Positions 16,274 through 26,087 of a DNA stretch of 44,347 bases are shown piece by piece. Position 1 is the first letter of the stretch. Every line of letters begins with the position of its first letter. The notes under the pieces are model-generated. The model saw nothing but the letters and a program-made list of their open reading frames with translations. It had not been told where the DNA came from and searched no databases. The DNA lies in contig JALNZC010000033.1 in the NCBI GenBank assembly GCA_023229525.1, positions 1-44,347 of the forward strand, in the 5' to 3' direction. Both the position numbers and the translations under genes were made by a program. The stretch is from Bacteroidales bacterium (GTDB lineage Bacteria > Bacteroidota > Bacteroidia > Bacteroidales > FEN-979).

Positions 16274-16963
16274 ATGGAAACAAACATCAAGGAAAGTACA
16301 ACATTGAAGCGTTTACCGCAACTGAACTGTGCTGTGTGCGGTTTTAAAACATGTGATGAATTTGCAGTTGCCGTAGATCATTCCGAAACTTCTCTGGACA
16401 GGTGCATCCACCTGAAACGTAACGGATCATCCGCAGTGAGCCAATTCAACTGCATTGATTGTAAAGATGCAGGTCAGATGGGGAAAAAGATGGGATGGAA
16501 AGATCACCTGAAACGGGATTTTGATTTTATCCTTGATTGCTTTGAAAATGATCCGGGACCAAGGGAGACGATCCTGCCTTATAATCCGCAGCTTATTAAG
16601 GAACTTGGTGTTAAGAAGGGAGACGTCATGATCGGACGCCCGATGGGAATGTCCTGCGGGTGTCCTATAACCCATTGTGGCGTTGTAACCGATTCCGATC
16701 CGCGGAATGGTATCATCAACTGGTGTGTGACGGGTCCTCTGAGACCAAGATCATCAGGATTTGTGGATATCGGGTATTATGTCGCCCAAGGGTATGAAGG
16801 ACTCATCAGGGAATCGAAGGAGAAAATTGAATTGGGTCGCAGGTATTGGTTCCTGCCACGCCGTTGTATGTTGCAATGGAGACACAGCGGGCTGGTCAAC
16901 GCGGTTACACGAATGAAAGACGGAAGCTACAAAGTCAGGATCGAGGGCCTCTTCATTGGGTAA
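16274..16963 (+). CDS. Cysteine-rich Fe-S cluster protein (PF04060-like)
   Basis: The ATG at 16274 gives 229 residues; the frame is open upstream only through the repeat element. Residues 19 to 44 hold C-x2-C-G-x3-C-x16-C (Cys19, 22, 27, 44), the 4Fe-4S motif of the RnfB/CdhG Fe-S family. Further cysteines follow: FNCIDC (about 62 to 65) and SCGCPITHC (about 130 to 138), enough for a second cluster or a metal site. There is no signal peptide or membrane helix, so it is cytoplasmic. It is the last gene of the ABC-GTPase-NifS group and could be the scaffold, carrier or target of the cofactor they build. Its function is not known to me. Confidence 0.75.
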   Translation: METNIKESTTLKRLPQLNCAVCGFKTCDEFAVAVDHSETSLDRCIHLKRNGSSAVSQFNCIDCKDAGQMGKKMGWKDHLKRDFDFILDCFENDPGPRETILPYNPQLIKELGVKKGDVMIGRPMGMSCGCPITHCGVVTDSDPRNGIINWCVTGPLRPRSSGFVDIGYYVAQGYEGLIRESKEKIELGRRYWFLPRRCMLQWRHSGLVNAVTRMKDGSYKVRIEGLFIG

Positions 16964-16967
16964 ATAA

Positions 16968-18383
16968 TTATTCCATGCAAACCTTGCGGATAATTATTTC
17001 ATTATCAATGAACAATTTTAAAATATATATTCCCTTCGGATTGGCCGCCAGATCAATATTAATGTCCTTTTTGAAGGCATCTGTCATGATGACCTTACCT
17101 TCCAGATTACTGATTTCAACCTTTACCGTTTTGCCGGATATTTCATCCAATGAAATATTTATCAGCCCAAAGGTGGGGTTGGGAAAGATTCTGACACCGT
17201 GCCCTTTTATCTGATCAATTGCTGTGGGATCATGTACAGTAATTTTAAAGGTCGTTGATGCATTTACTCCGGTATTATCCGTCGCTTTTACCCTGATCAT
17301 CAATGTTTCGACATTAGGAGGTGTACCGGAAAAGGACGCTGTAAGGCTGTCAAAAGTCAACCATGCCGGTAAAGGACTCCCATTGACAAGTTTAGCGCCG
17401 AAGGTTAGCGTATTGTTGCCATCGTCATCAATAAAAGTGCTGTCGGGGATTGTAAAATTGAATAAGACCCCGATATCGGCTGTCTGATTAGGGATCAGAT
17501 TTTTTACATAGGGGATAAAATTGGTGTGCCTTAAACTATCGATCAGACCATCTATACGAACCCAATAGACGTAAGTGTCTGAATAATTCGGGTTAGTCCC
17601 GGTAGAATAAAACAGATATTTATTATCAGAAGAAACATAGGGTCCCCACATTCCAAGTCCAAAGTTTATCGTTGAACCTAAGTTTTTTGGATTTGTCCAT
17701 TTACTGTCAGGCTTATGATAGCTAATACATAACCCACCGGGCTTCGCCACAATCATAAGAGAATCATCCCTGGATACAATAAAATCTAAATTATCCCCGG
17801 CAGTATTTAGTGGCAGCCCTAAGCTCGAAGCAGTAGTGTCGGCGCCATTTATAAACAGCTTGCACCAGTCTCCGGCTCCAAGGCCTGTTGAAGATCTTGA
17901 CGAAATATAATAATTCTCATTATTGGTAACCTGCAAATAATGCGCAGAATTAAGGCTCATTAAAATTCTTTTTGGATTGCTCCAGCTTGAACCATTCTTT
18001 GAAGAAAAAAATGTTTGAGGTACAGTATTCCCATTTTGAAAATACATTGTATCTCCGGTAACCGACAATCCCGCAGCCATATAATTTTGAAATACAGTGA
18101 AAGGCCCTGTCCATTGACCACCGGAATAGATATAACTTTTTATTCTTGGAGAGTTTACAGGATAATACCCATGCACTTCTGTATAATAAATTTCACTCCC
18201 GTCATTGGAAATTGCGATTCTTTCGGCAGCAAAGAAACCCGGGCTTACCGAAAGGTTAAATATTTTCGGAATATTCCCCGGAGGGATCTGCCCAAGATAT
18301 AAACTATCCGGAGGCACGGAATGTGAAAATACCCTAATCCCAAATAATAAAAATAGGATTGATGTCAGTGTTGATTTTTTCAT
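16968..18383 (-). CDS. T9SS-exported PD40-like protein with sorting domain
   Basis: I chose the ATG at 18383 (471 residues), which gives a normal signal peptide; a TTG start seven codons earlier is possible. Residues about 45 to 290 are PD40/WD40-like propeller blades (YISSRSSTG, MWGPYVSSDNKYLFYSTG). Residues about 300 to 395 are a dystroglycan-type cadherin-like domain (LPAWLTFDSLTASFSGTPP, then RVKATDNTG). The last about 75 residues form a type A T9SS sorting domain (VRIFPNPTFGLINIS ... KGIYILKLF), which sends the protein through the type IX system to the cell surface. It converges with the Fe-S gene, 4 bases apart. Confidence 0.8.
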   Translation of the reverse strand: MKKSTLTSILFLLFGIRVFSHSVPPDSLYLGQIPPGNIPKIFNLSVSPGFFAAERIAISNDGSEIYYTEVHGYYPVNSPRIKSYIYSGGQWTGPFTVFQNYMAAGLSVTGDTMYFQNGNTVPQTFFSSKNGSSWSNPKRILMSLNSAHYLQVTNNENYYISSRSSTGLGAGDWCKLFINGADTTASSLGLPLNTAGDNLDFIVSRDDSLMIVAKPGGLCISYHKPDSKWTNPKNLGSTINFGLGMWGPYVSSDNKYLFYSTGTNPNYSDTYVYWVRIDGLIDSLRHTNFIPYVKNLIPNQTADIGVLFNFTIPDSTFIDDDGNNTLTFGAKLVNGSPLPAWLTFDSLTASFSGTPPNVETLMIRVKATDNTGVNASTTFKITVHDPTAIDQIKGHGVRIFPNPTFGLINISLDEISGKTVKVEISNLEGKVIMTDAFKKDINIDLAANPKGIYILKLFIDNEIIIRKVCME

Positions 18384-18499
18384 ATGCAATTTTTTACTGG
18401 TCAATAATTTTGGTGCAAATCACGCCAGAAGAATTAACATTCTCGACCTTTAACGCGTTAATGGACTATTTTTATGGGAAAAACAGGGGAGGGGCAGGA

Positions 18500-19600
18500 T
18501 CAATCAATGAATTTTGACCGGTATTCCTGGGGAGTCAAATTGGTATACAATTTAAACTGGTTATTAAACGCCGACTTTGAATTAAACCCGACCTGATAAA
18601 GAATTTCAAGAATGGTGAGTTTACTGTGATTCGAATCTGCCAGCATTTTCATGCTTTCCTTAATACGAAACTCTGAGATATAACCTTTAAAATTTTTATT
18701 ATACGTTTCATTAATAATTTGTGAAAGGATCCTCGGATTTACAGAGATTTCATTTGCAAGGGATTCAAGTGATATTTCCGGGTTGAGGAATGGTTTATTT
18801 GTTTCCATAAAGGAATTCAATCTTTGCAGATATTCCCTTTTATCAGGATCCTTAAGTTTATTGTTCTTGTACTTCGTAATTATGTAATAAACATCAGGTT
18901 TTAACAGAAGAAAAAAGATTAATGCATTTACAAATAAAAAAGCAGTCAGGGCATATATACTTGCTGTAAATGCACACCACCTGTCCCTCTGAAATATTGT
19001 AACAAAAGCGAATGAATTTAAATTAACGATCCAGACAACAATAAATCCTAATAAAACAATCTGAAGCCAGGTTATATGGGGGGAAATTGTAATGCGCTTA
19101 TAAAAACTCAGGAAGCTGATATTCATTGATCTCATGCTCAATACAGCCAATACTATATATATAAAATTGTGGACCAGGATCAGTATTATGTCAAAGAAGT
19201 TTAATACAGATGCCCATATAATAAAATGGTTGTTATACCTGTAAAAGATCAGCAGAAATAAAATAACGGTTATAAATGGGATAAAATGAAATAAACTGCG
19301 AACGTTGATGAACTCTTTTCTTTTCAAAAATGAATTGACATAGAAATAGATCAGCGGGCCAATCAGAAATGAAGTTTGTCTTACTAAAAAAATAGGCTTA
19401 TGCCAATTTAAAAAATATTGAAAAGTGTAATCGCTTGTAAAGAAAGAATAGATGATCTGAAGGTTAAAGATCAGCAGAAGTGTTGCCAATATTTTATTTT
19501 CATTGCTAACCCCCTTTTTAGTAACAAAGAAGAACAATGACAATATAATTGTAAGAAAAACACTGATAATCGTTATTATAGTAAAAAAGTTTAAAGTCAT
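18500..19600 (-). CDS. AraC-type regulator with N-terminal membrane domain
   Basis: This 366-residue protein has about seven hydrophobic helices in the first 235 residues. A C-terminal AraC domain (about 260 to 365) contains SLESLANEISVNPRILSQII and ILEILYQVGFNSKSAFNNQF. Such membrane-bound AraC proteins are common one-component regulators in Bacteroidota. It is on the same strand as the ABC efflux operon and follows the decayed permease tail by 52 bases, so it may be read from that operon or separately. The ligand is unknown. Between it and the T9SS gene lies a 12-base palindrome (TTAACGCGTTAA, 18450-18461) of unknown role. Confidence 0.8.
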   Translation of the reverse strand: MTLNFFTIITIISVFLTIILSLFFFVTKKGVSNENKILATLLLIFNLQIIYSFFTSDYTFQYFLNWHKPIFLVRQTSFLIGPLIYFYVNSFLKRKEFINVRSLFHFIPFITVILFLLIFYRYNNHFIIWASVLNFFDIILILVHNFIYIVLAVLSMRSMNISFLSFYKRITISPHITWLQIVLLGFIVVWIVNLNSFAFVTIFQRDRWCAFTASIYALTAFLFVNALIFFLLLKPDVYYIITKYKNNKLKDPDKREYLQRLNSFMETNKPFLNPEISLESLANEISVNPRILSQIINETYNKNFKGYISEFRIKESMKMLADSNHSKLTILEILYQVGFNSKSAFNNQFKLYTNLTPQEYRSKFID

Positions 19601-19652
19601 TGATTTTACCTGTGTGCCTGCAAAACTAACAAATTCCGGAATTGAAATACGG

Positions 19653-19805
19653 TTATTCGTCCCTTAACGCCTCAGCCGGGTTCATAAGATGAGGAAGGAC
19701 ACACAGGCAGGCCGCCATCCAGGTTATTTTCCAGGATCTCTGCATCATAGTCATACGGAGGAGGACTTGTCTCGGTTTGTTATTTATGAGAAGAATACGA
19801 TTCAT
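19653..19805 (-). pseudogene. Decayed C-terminal tail of a third FtsX permease
   Basis: A 50-codon frame starts immediately after the stop of the upstream permease. Its end reads ITWMAACL ... LMNPAEALRDE, matching the terminal segments of the two complete permeases here (ITWQAWKAATQNPVEAIKYE and AATVNPVETLRTE). The rest of a third permease is missing. It is most likely what remains after deletion or recombination in a tandem permease array. Confidence 0.6.
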
Positions 19806-22160
19806 TTACTCATATTTTATAGCTTCCACCGGGTTTTGTGTTGCTGCCTTCCAGGCTTGCCAGGTTATGGCAACAATGGCTACGGCCAACACAAACAAAG
19901 CGCTTAATAAAAAATATCCAGGGTGTAACCGGATACGTTGCACGTACTCTGTAAGCCATTGATTCATTACAATATAGCTTCCGATTGAAGCAATGACAAT
20001 AGCAATGACAACAATGATCAGTGTGTCCTTGAACAAAACAGAGATTATCTGGCTGACAGAACTCCCATTCACTTTACGAATCCCAATTTCTTTGGTACGG
20101 CGCGAGATTTTAAGAACGGTCAGCGCCAGTAAACTTATCAAACTGATGATAACCACTTCGGCCCCTCCAATAGATACCATTTCGGCAAGCCGGTTTTCTT
20201 TCTTATACATCCCATCAAAAATATCCGCCAACGTGCTATGGTTAAAAATATAATTTTTATCAAAGCGGTGGAAAATTGACTTTATTTGCATCAATTGGCT
20301 TCCGGTCAAAGGGTTCATACTGCGGATATAAATATTAGGAGTTCCCCAATAACAATTTGTAATTACTAAGGGAGCAATGGGTTCACCCGGATTGGTCATA
20401 TAATAAAAATCCTTCACTATCCCGATAATTTCAACCCGTTGATCCTTATAAAGAACAGATTGTCCGGCTTTTGGTTTTAATCCCAGTAATTTGATTGCCG
20501 ATTCGTTTAAAACGACAGCCTGACTGTCAGCCATGGATTGGTGAAAAAATCGTCCGTTTATCAGTGTAAATTTCATGAGTTCTCCGAACCCTGGTTTTTC
20601 GCGGTATTCATTGATCGCTTTGTTGCTGTTTTCCCCGTCAGCCAGGGTTCTTATGTACTGTCCGCTGCATCCCCCGCCCATAAAGTGTTCCCCTCCACAA
20701 ACCGAAGTAACGAAAGGCAACTTCAACAATTCAGTTTTAACACTTTCATACTTCTTCGAGACAGGCATGCTGCAATTGGTAATTGTGATGACATTATTCT
20801 TCTCGAAGCCCAACGGCACATCGTGCATATATCCTAACTGCGATATAATGATGACGACACAACTGATAAAAAAAGATGTTACAGTAAACTGTACAAATAC
20901 CGATGCTGTCGAAAGCCAGTTGTTGTTTCCAGTGCTTGAAATTCTTCCCCTCAATCCTAATGCATATTTCATTCTTGAAAGATAGAGAACAGGATAGCCG
21001 GATGTAATCACAAGAAGTATGATCAGGACAATCACAAATGAAATAATACCACCAAATGATAACAAATCGGAAAGATCAACTTTTGATTGCAACAAATTTG
21101 ACAAGTATGGCATTGATTTATAGATAATCAGAAATGCCAGGATGGCGGAAAAAAGAAAAACGATAGCTGTTTCTAATAAAAACAATTTGGCGATGCTGGC
21201 TTTTGTGGCGCCGAACATGGTTCGGGTGGATATTTCAACTATGCGTTTTTCACCTTGTATGATAAATAAATTAATATAGCTGAGCATTGCTGTGAGCAGG
21301 ACAAACAATGCGATCAAGCCGACTATCAGCATTTGTTTCGTACTGCCATGGTTTGGGATATAGGAACTTGCAGCAGAATGCAGGTACAAATCAGTCAGAG
21401 GCTCAACCCCCGATTTTACTTTTGCGAAAAACGTCCTGGCCCAATCCTGCATAAGAATATTATATGCACTGGCAATCTTAGCGCCTGCCGCTTTTGAATC
21501 AATATTTGGTTTAAGTAGGTAGTATGTTTGAAATTCGAGAGACGCAGATAACCAGTTCATATTAAGAGTGGACATGGAAATCAACAGATCGAAACTCAAA
21601 TGTGAGTTTTTCGGAATTTCATCCATTACCCCGGTAATCATCACATGTTCACCATCCGATTCAATTGTTTTTCCAATACAATTGGTTGAATTGAACAGTT
21701 TTTCGGCAACCGAAGTTGTGATCACTGCACTTTTTATCCCGACCAGCGCTGTTTTTTCATCACCAGAATTGAGCGACAGTCCAAATACCTTAAAAATCTC
21801 AGGATCAGCATAGAATATCTTGACTTTTTCTATTTTATTTTCTTTGTTTTGAACGGATGTTTGTATACTTCCATATAATTGAACAGCAGATTCAATTTCG
21901 GGAACTTTTCCGGCAAGTTGTGTATATGCCTGGCGTAGGGAAATGCCATACACTTCGGTGCTTGTATTATCGGTTACCCGGCTGAATAATCTTACTACCC
22001 TGTCCCTGGTTTTAAACTGATTATCATAACTCAGCTCATAACGTATGTAAGTGAGTGTGAAAATCACAGTGGTTAATGCCACTCCAAGCCCTGTCACGTT
22101 TGTAATGAGCATGAACGGGTTACGCTTCAATATTCTCAGGATAAATTTCAAATCATTCAT
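19806..22160 (-). CDS. Double-FtsX ABC transporter permease (second copy)
   Basis: This 784-residue permease has two repeats of the MacB-like unit. Membrane helix 1 (about residues 18 to 38) is followed by a large periplasmic domain and three helices (about 280 to 400). A second unit follows, with a helix near 425, a second periplasmic domain, and three helices near 665 to 765. The C-terminus NPVEAIKYE is the family signature. Such proteins do not form a channel through the membrane but couple ATP hydrolysis to periplasmic conformational work. It is in an operon with an ATPase, TolC, HlyD and another permease. There is a 135-base gap to the first permease. Confidence 0.85.
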   Translation of the reverse strand: MNDLKFILRILKRNPFMLITNVTGLGVALTTVIFTLTYIRYELSYDNQFKTRDRVVRLFSRVTDNTSTEVYGISLRQAYTQLAGKVPEIESAVQLYGSIQTSVQNKENKIEKVKIFYADPEIFKVFGLSLNSGDEKTALVGIKSAVITTSVAEKLFNSTNCIGKTIESDGEHVMITGVMDEIPKNSHLSFDLLISMSTLNMNWLSASLEFQTYYLLKPNIDSKAAGAKIASAYNILMQDWARTFFAKVKSGVEPLTDLYLHSAASSYIPNHGSTKQMLIVGLIALFVLLTAMLSYINLFIIQGEKRIVEISTRTMFGATKASIAKLFLLETAIVFLFSAILAFLIIYKSMPYLSNLLQSKVDLSDLLSFGGIISFVIVLIILLVITSGYPVLYLSRMKYALGLRGRISSTGNNNWLSTASVFVQFTVTSFFISCVVIIISQLGYMHDVPLGFEKNNVITITNCSMPVSKKYESVKTELLKLPFVTSVCGGEHFMGGGCSGQYIRTLADGENSNKAINEYREKPGFGELMKFTLINGRFFHQSMADSQAVVLNESAIKLLGLKPKAGQSVLYKDQRVEIIGIVKDFYYMTNPGEPIAPLVITNCYWGTPNIYIRSMNPLTGSQLMQIKSIFHRFDKNYIFNHSTLADIFDGMYKKENRLAEMVSIGGAEVVIISLISLLALTVLKISRRTKEIGIRKVNGSSVSQIISVLFKDTLIIVVIAIVIASIGSYIVMNQWLTEYVQRIRLHPGYFLLSALFVLAVAIVAITWQAWKAATQNPVEAIKYE

Positions 22161-22295
22161 GGAAGAAATTATTGTAAACCTGTTAGCGATTCGGGGTTAA
22201 TTTCCGTACTTGTTCCATATACATTTCAGCTTTCTAACGAAATTAATTTCTGCTTTATAGTTGGTTTCACCTTCTATATCGGATTTGTGACATGT

Positions 22296-24644
22296 CTATT
22301 CGGTTCTCAACGTTTCAACCGGATTCACCGTTGCAGCCCTGTATGACTGGAATCCTATGGTAATCATGGTTATCATACAACTGATTAAACCTGTAAGTAC
22401 AAAGATCCACCATGAAATACTGGTCCGGTATGCAAAATTTTCCAACCATCTCAACATGATATACCAGGCGATTGGCGTGGCTAATACAAATGCGACGGCT
22501 ATCCATTTCACAAAACTTACAGTAAGCATTTGCATTATTTCCGAAACAGTGGCTCCGTTAACCTTTCTTATGCCGATTTCTTTCGTGCGGCTTGTTATAA
22601 TAAAAGAAGCCATGCCAAAAAATCCCATGCCGGCCAGGATAATTGCCAGTACGGTAAAGTATCCCATTAATTGAAAAGTTTTTTCATCGGATTGATAGAG
22701 TTGCTCAAGCTGCTTGTCTAATAAGTGAAAATCAAATACCTGATCCGGATAAATAGTTTTACAGATCTCATTTATTTTATAGATAGAGTTTGACACATTT
22801 GATGGCTTCACTTTGACCATAAGCTGCCAGCATTCCTTATAATCAATCACAAAAACTGCGGGCTTGATTTTTTCATACAGTGATTCGAAGTGAAAATCGC
22901 TGACAATGCCTATAATCTTCCGGTCTGATTTGGGCCAGTTGCATTTAACCGACTGCCCTATCGGGTCTCCCTGTATTCTTAAACTTTTAACCGCCGCTTC
23001 ATTAAGAATGATCGCCTGACTAGAATCAGTTTTATAGGTATTTGAGAACAATCGTCCTTTTACGGCTTTGATATTCAATGTGTTAAAATAATCAAAATGA
23101 ACATGGACATAGGGAATCTTAATCCGGTTTTTTTGTCCCTGAAGCATAACGGTCCCAAAATTGTTCAGACCATCCGAAGGAACACGGCTTGCTGCTGAAA
23201 CGCTGATAACTGAATTCTGATCAAGTAGTGCCCGCTTCAGTGTTAAATATTTTCCTTCATTCCCGAAGGTCGCGACTTCGGAGATGAGAACATATTCCTT
23301 ATCGAATCCCAGATCGCCATGCTGGAGAAACCTGATCTGCCGAAACATAACAATTGAAATTGTAATCAGAATAATGACGATGGTAAATTGAGCGCCAACA
23401 AGGATTTTTCTGAATTGAAATTTATGTTCCCCGCTGCTTTTTGATGATTGAAACACTCTTACGGGATTATACGATGAAAGTATAAAAGCGGGATACCATC
23501 CTGCCAGAATTCCTACGATTAACAGAATTCCAAGAATTCCCAGGATTGTGTTTGTACTAATCAGTGTCAGGATTGACAGCTCTTTTCCTGATAACTCATT
23601 AAAAACAGGCAAACTTAAACCAACAATAAGAAGTGACAGGCAAAACGATATAACAAGCATTACAAGTGATTCGAAAATATACTGCATTGTGAGTTGATAG
23701 CGTGATGCTCCACATGCTTTTCTCATACCAATTTCCACCACCCGTGTAGTGGAATTGGCCGTAAGCAGGTTTATATAATTGAAGCAGGAAATGAGCAAGA
23801 CCAGAAAAGCAATTGCAGAGAAAATCAGGACGTACAAAATGCTGTTTTGGGGTTGAATGTCACCTTTAAAGTGAGAGGAGTACAGATGAATGTCTTTCAG
23901 TTTTTGCAAAGAAAATACCGACGGAGGATTATTCGGGTCCTTAACAGTTTTCATCAACTGGTTGCATTTTGCTTCAACTTCAGGTATGGAGAAATGGTCT
24001 GGAAACTGAAAATAGACCAGGAAGTTTTGCCACCCCCAGTTGTCCATTCCTTCTTCTTTTTCGGTACCGGCAAGGGTCAAAATCATGTCATAACGGAAAT
24101 GGGAATTCTGAGGCATGTCGTCCATCACAGCTGTAATGGTATAATTGGATTCGTTATTCAATTTCAGCACTTTGCCTACCGGGTCTTCATTTCCAAAATA
24201 TTTACGGGCGGTTTTTTCGGAGATTACGATGGTGAATGGCTGCTGCAAAGCGTTTTGAGGATTTCCCTGTCTGAAAGTAAAAGAGAATATGCGAAAGAAA
24301 GCAGCATCGGCATATGCAATCCGGTTTTCTTTGAACCGTTTTTCTTTATATTCCACAAGTTCATTATACCGTGGCAAGATCCTGGTATAGCTTTTTATTT
24401 CCGGGATATTATCAGCTAAGAATTTCGCTGTCTGAGGCGAATGATAAGGGTGTTCAGGATTGCATAACCTGTAAATATTATCTGCATTTTTATGGTAGCG
24501 GTCAAAACTCAGTTCAATCTGAACATATAATAAAAGCAGAATACATACCGCTATTCCGATGGTCAGGCTTGAAATGCTTATTAAAGAATACGTTTTATTT
24601 CTTATAAGGTGAGCAATGGCAGTTTTAAAATAATTCTTTATCAT
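22296..24644 (-). CDS. Double-FtsX ABC transporter permease (first copy)
   Basis: This 782-residue protein has the same layout as its neighbour: helix 1 at about 18 to 40, a periplasmic MacB-like domain with the segment VGKVLKLNNESNYTITAVMDDMP (cut here at motif level), three helices, then a second unit. TKEIGIRKVNGATVSEI near residue 690 is the coupling-helix region that contacts the ATPase, and the end reads NPVETLRTE. Both permeases probably work with the single ATPase encoded at the head of the operon, possibly as a heterodimer. That pairing is inference from gene order. Confidence 0.85.
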   Translation of the reverse strand: MIKNYFKTAIAHLIRNKTYSLISISSLTIGIAVCILLLLYVQIELSFDRYHKNADNIYRLCNPEHPYHSPQTAKFLADNIPEIKSYTRILPRYNELVEYKEKRFKENRIAYADAAFFRIFSFTFRQGNPQNALQQPFTIVISEKTARKYFGNEDPVGKVLKLNNESNYTITAVMDDMPQNSHFRYDMILTLAGTEKEEGMDNWGWQNFLVYFQFPDHFSIPEVEAKCNQLMKTVKDPNNPPSVFSLQKLKDIHLYSSHFKGDIQPQNSILYVLIFSAIAFLVLLISCFNYINLLTANSTTRVVEIGMRKACGASRYQLTMQYIFESLVMLVISFCLSLLIVGLSLPVFNELSGKELSILTLISTNTILGILGILLIVGILAGWYPAFILSSYNPVRVFQSSKSSGEHKFQFRKILVGAQFTIVIILITISIVMFRQIRFLQHGDLGFDKEYVLISEVATFGNEGKYLTLKRALLDQNSVISVSAASRVPSDGLNNFGTVMLQGQKNRIKIPYVHVHFDYFNTLNIKAVKGRLFSNTYKTDSSQAIILNEAAVKSLRIQGDPIGQSVKCNWPKSDRKIIGIVSDFHFESLYEKIKPAVFVIDYKECWQLMVKVKPSNVSNSIYKINEICKTIYPDQVFDFHLLDKQLEQLYQSDEKTFQLMGYFTVLAIILAGMGFFGMASFIITSRTKEIGIRKVNGATVSEIMQMLTVSFVKWIAVAFVLATPIAWYIMLRWLENFAYRTSISWWIFVLTGLISCMITMITIGFQSYRAATVNPVETLRTE

Positions 24645-24688
24645 AAAGTAAGATTTTTAATGAAAGACGGATCAGAAATTTAAATCGT

Positions 24689-25963
24689 TTATTTAAACTC
24701 AACTTTATCATTGGTGCCAAAGATGGAATAATCAGAAATGATCACTTCCTCACCAGGAACCAACCCATCCAGGACTTCATAATATTGTGGATTTTTCCTG
24801 CCGATCTTAATATTTCTTTTAACAGCGAACTGCCCGCTTTTATCCACGACAAAAATCCATTGGCCTCCTGTGGTCTGGTAAAAACCTCCCTGAGGTATCT
24901 GGGTCGCTTCAACTGTCTGCCCGAGCTTTAGTTTAATGAAATATGATTGTCCTATCCTGATATTCTCCGGAAGATTGCCTGTGAACACGAGATCGATTTT
25001 AAATCTTCCGTTACGGACTTCCGGATAAACCTTCTTAATCTCGAGCGTAAGTGTGTCCCTGGTTCTTTCAATATATGCAGTCAGCCCCGTCCTGATCCTG
25101 TCAATGTAATGTTCATCCACATCCGCTTCTATTTTATAAGAAGTTAGGATATTTATCTGTCCTATACGGAAGCCGCGGGTAATCGACTGTCCGATCTCAA
25201 CCATCAGGCTGCCAAGCTGTCCGTCGACCGGGGATTTTACATTCAGATAATCCTGCTGCTGCTTCACAAGATTCAGGTTTGTCTGCATGTTTTTAAGGTT
25301 ATCTGAGATCTGCTCGATCTGAAGACTCCTGAATGAAGAATCCTGTTTCTGCCGGAGAAGGACAAGTTCCTGGGTTTTATCAGCCAGCTGATACGCTTCT
25401 TCCGATCGTAAATACTCATCTTTTGAGATCAGCTGGTCTTTGTATAGTTCCTTGTTTTGTTCATAGGTTCTCTTTTTGGCTATAAGATCAAAACGGGCAT
25501 TAAGCACTTCGCGTTCAAGCGAATGCTTTTCCTGTTCCATGCGGATCCTGACTTCCCTTAAAAAGTTCGATTTCTCGGCCAGCTGTGCTTCACTGTTGAG
25601 AATATTGAGATTGATATCATTGTTGCTTAACCTGATGATTACATCGCCTTTTTTAAGCATGCTTCCTTCTTCCAGCAGGATTTCCTCTACTTTTCCTCCT
25701 TCATAAGCATCGAGAAATACAGTGGAAATCGGTGCTGCAGTTCCGTCATTTGTGATATAATCGTTGAACACTCCCCTGAAAACCGGCGCAATTGTAATCC
25801 TTTCCTTTTCAACCCTTACGGTGCTGGTCCAGTCCCTGAAAATAAAAAACAGTATGACCGTCAATAACAATGCACTCCCGATAAAATATTTCCAGTATTT
25901 TTTCTTAATCCATCGTTTTTCAACAATGACCCTGTCCATTCCGCCGGATGATTGGATTTCCAT
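24689..25963 (-). CDS. HlyD/MacA-type periplasmic adaptor
   Basis: This 424-residue protein has a short cytoplasmic N-terminus and one membrane helix (about residues 25 to 45). A split lipoyl domain follows (KVEEILLEEGSMLKKGDVI and VKSPVDGQLGSLMVEIGQ), interrupted by a long alpha-helical hairpin (about 125 to 245). A beta-barrel and membrane-proximal domain end with VLDGLVPGEEVIISDY. It bridges the inner-membrane ABC permeases and the TolC channel of this operon. Its start lies just after the 8-bp tandem repeat; Met9 is an alternative start. Confidence 0.85.
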   Translation of the reverse strand: MEIQSSGGMDRVIVEKRWIKKKYWKYFIGSALLLTVILFFIFRDWTSTVRVEKERITIAPVFRGVFNDYITNDGTAAPISTVFLDAYEGGKVEEILLEEGSMLKKGDVIIRLSNNDINLNILNSEAQLAEKSNFLREVRIRMEQEKHSLEREVLNARFDLIAKKRTYEQNKELYKDQLISKDEYLRSEEAYQLADKTQELVLLRQKQDSSFRSLQIEQISDNLKNMQTNLNLVKQQQDYLNVKSPVDGQLGSLMVEIGQSITRGFRIGQINILTSYKIEADVDEHYIDRIRTGLTAYIERTRDTLTLEIKKVYPEVRNGRFKIDLVFTGNLPENIRIGQSYFIKLKLGQTVEATQIPQGGFYQTTGGQWIFVVDKSGQFAVKRNIKIGRKNPQYYEVLDGLVPGEEVIISDYSIFGTNDKVEFK

Positions 25964-25996
25964 GTTTACGATTTTAGATTTACGATTTACGATTCA

Positions 25997-26087
25997 CCTT
26001 CATACCTTCATACCCTCTTACCTTCATACCTTCATACCTTCATACCCTCTTACCTTCATACCTTCATACCTTCATACCTTCATACCT
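25997..26087. repeat. 8-bp tandem repeat inside the efflux operon
   Basis: About eleven units, mostly TTCATACC on the plus strand, with two longer variants (TTCATACCC-TCTTACC). On the coding strand this reads GGTATGAA repeated, so each unit supplies AAGG and an ATG, and each ATG opens ATG AAG GTA TGA. The stop overlaps the next ATG. The tract fills the gap between the TolC stop and the HlyD start. The AT-rich dispersed repeat (25969 to 25995) lies between it and the HlyD start. Confidence 0.8.

Noticed and set aside
25997..26087. CRISPR array
   Set aside because: The repeats are 8 bases and contiguous without spacers, and no cas genes are present.
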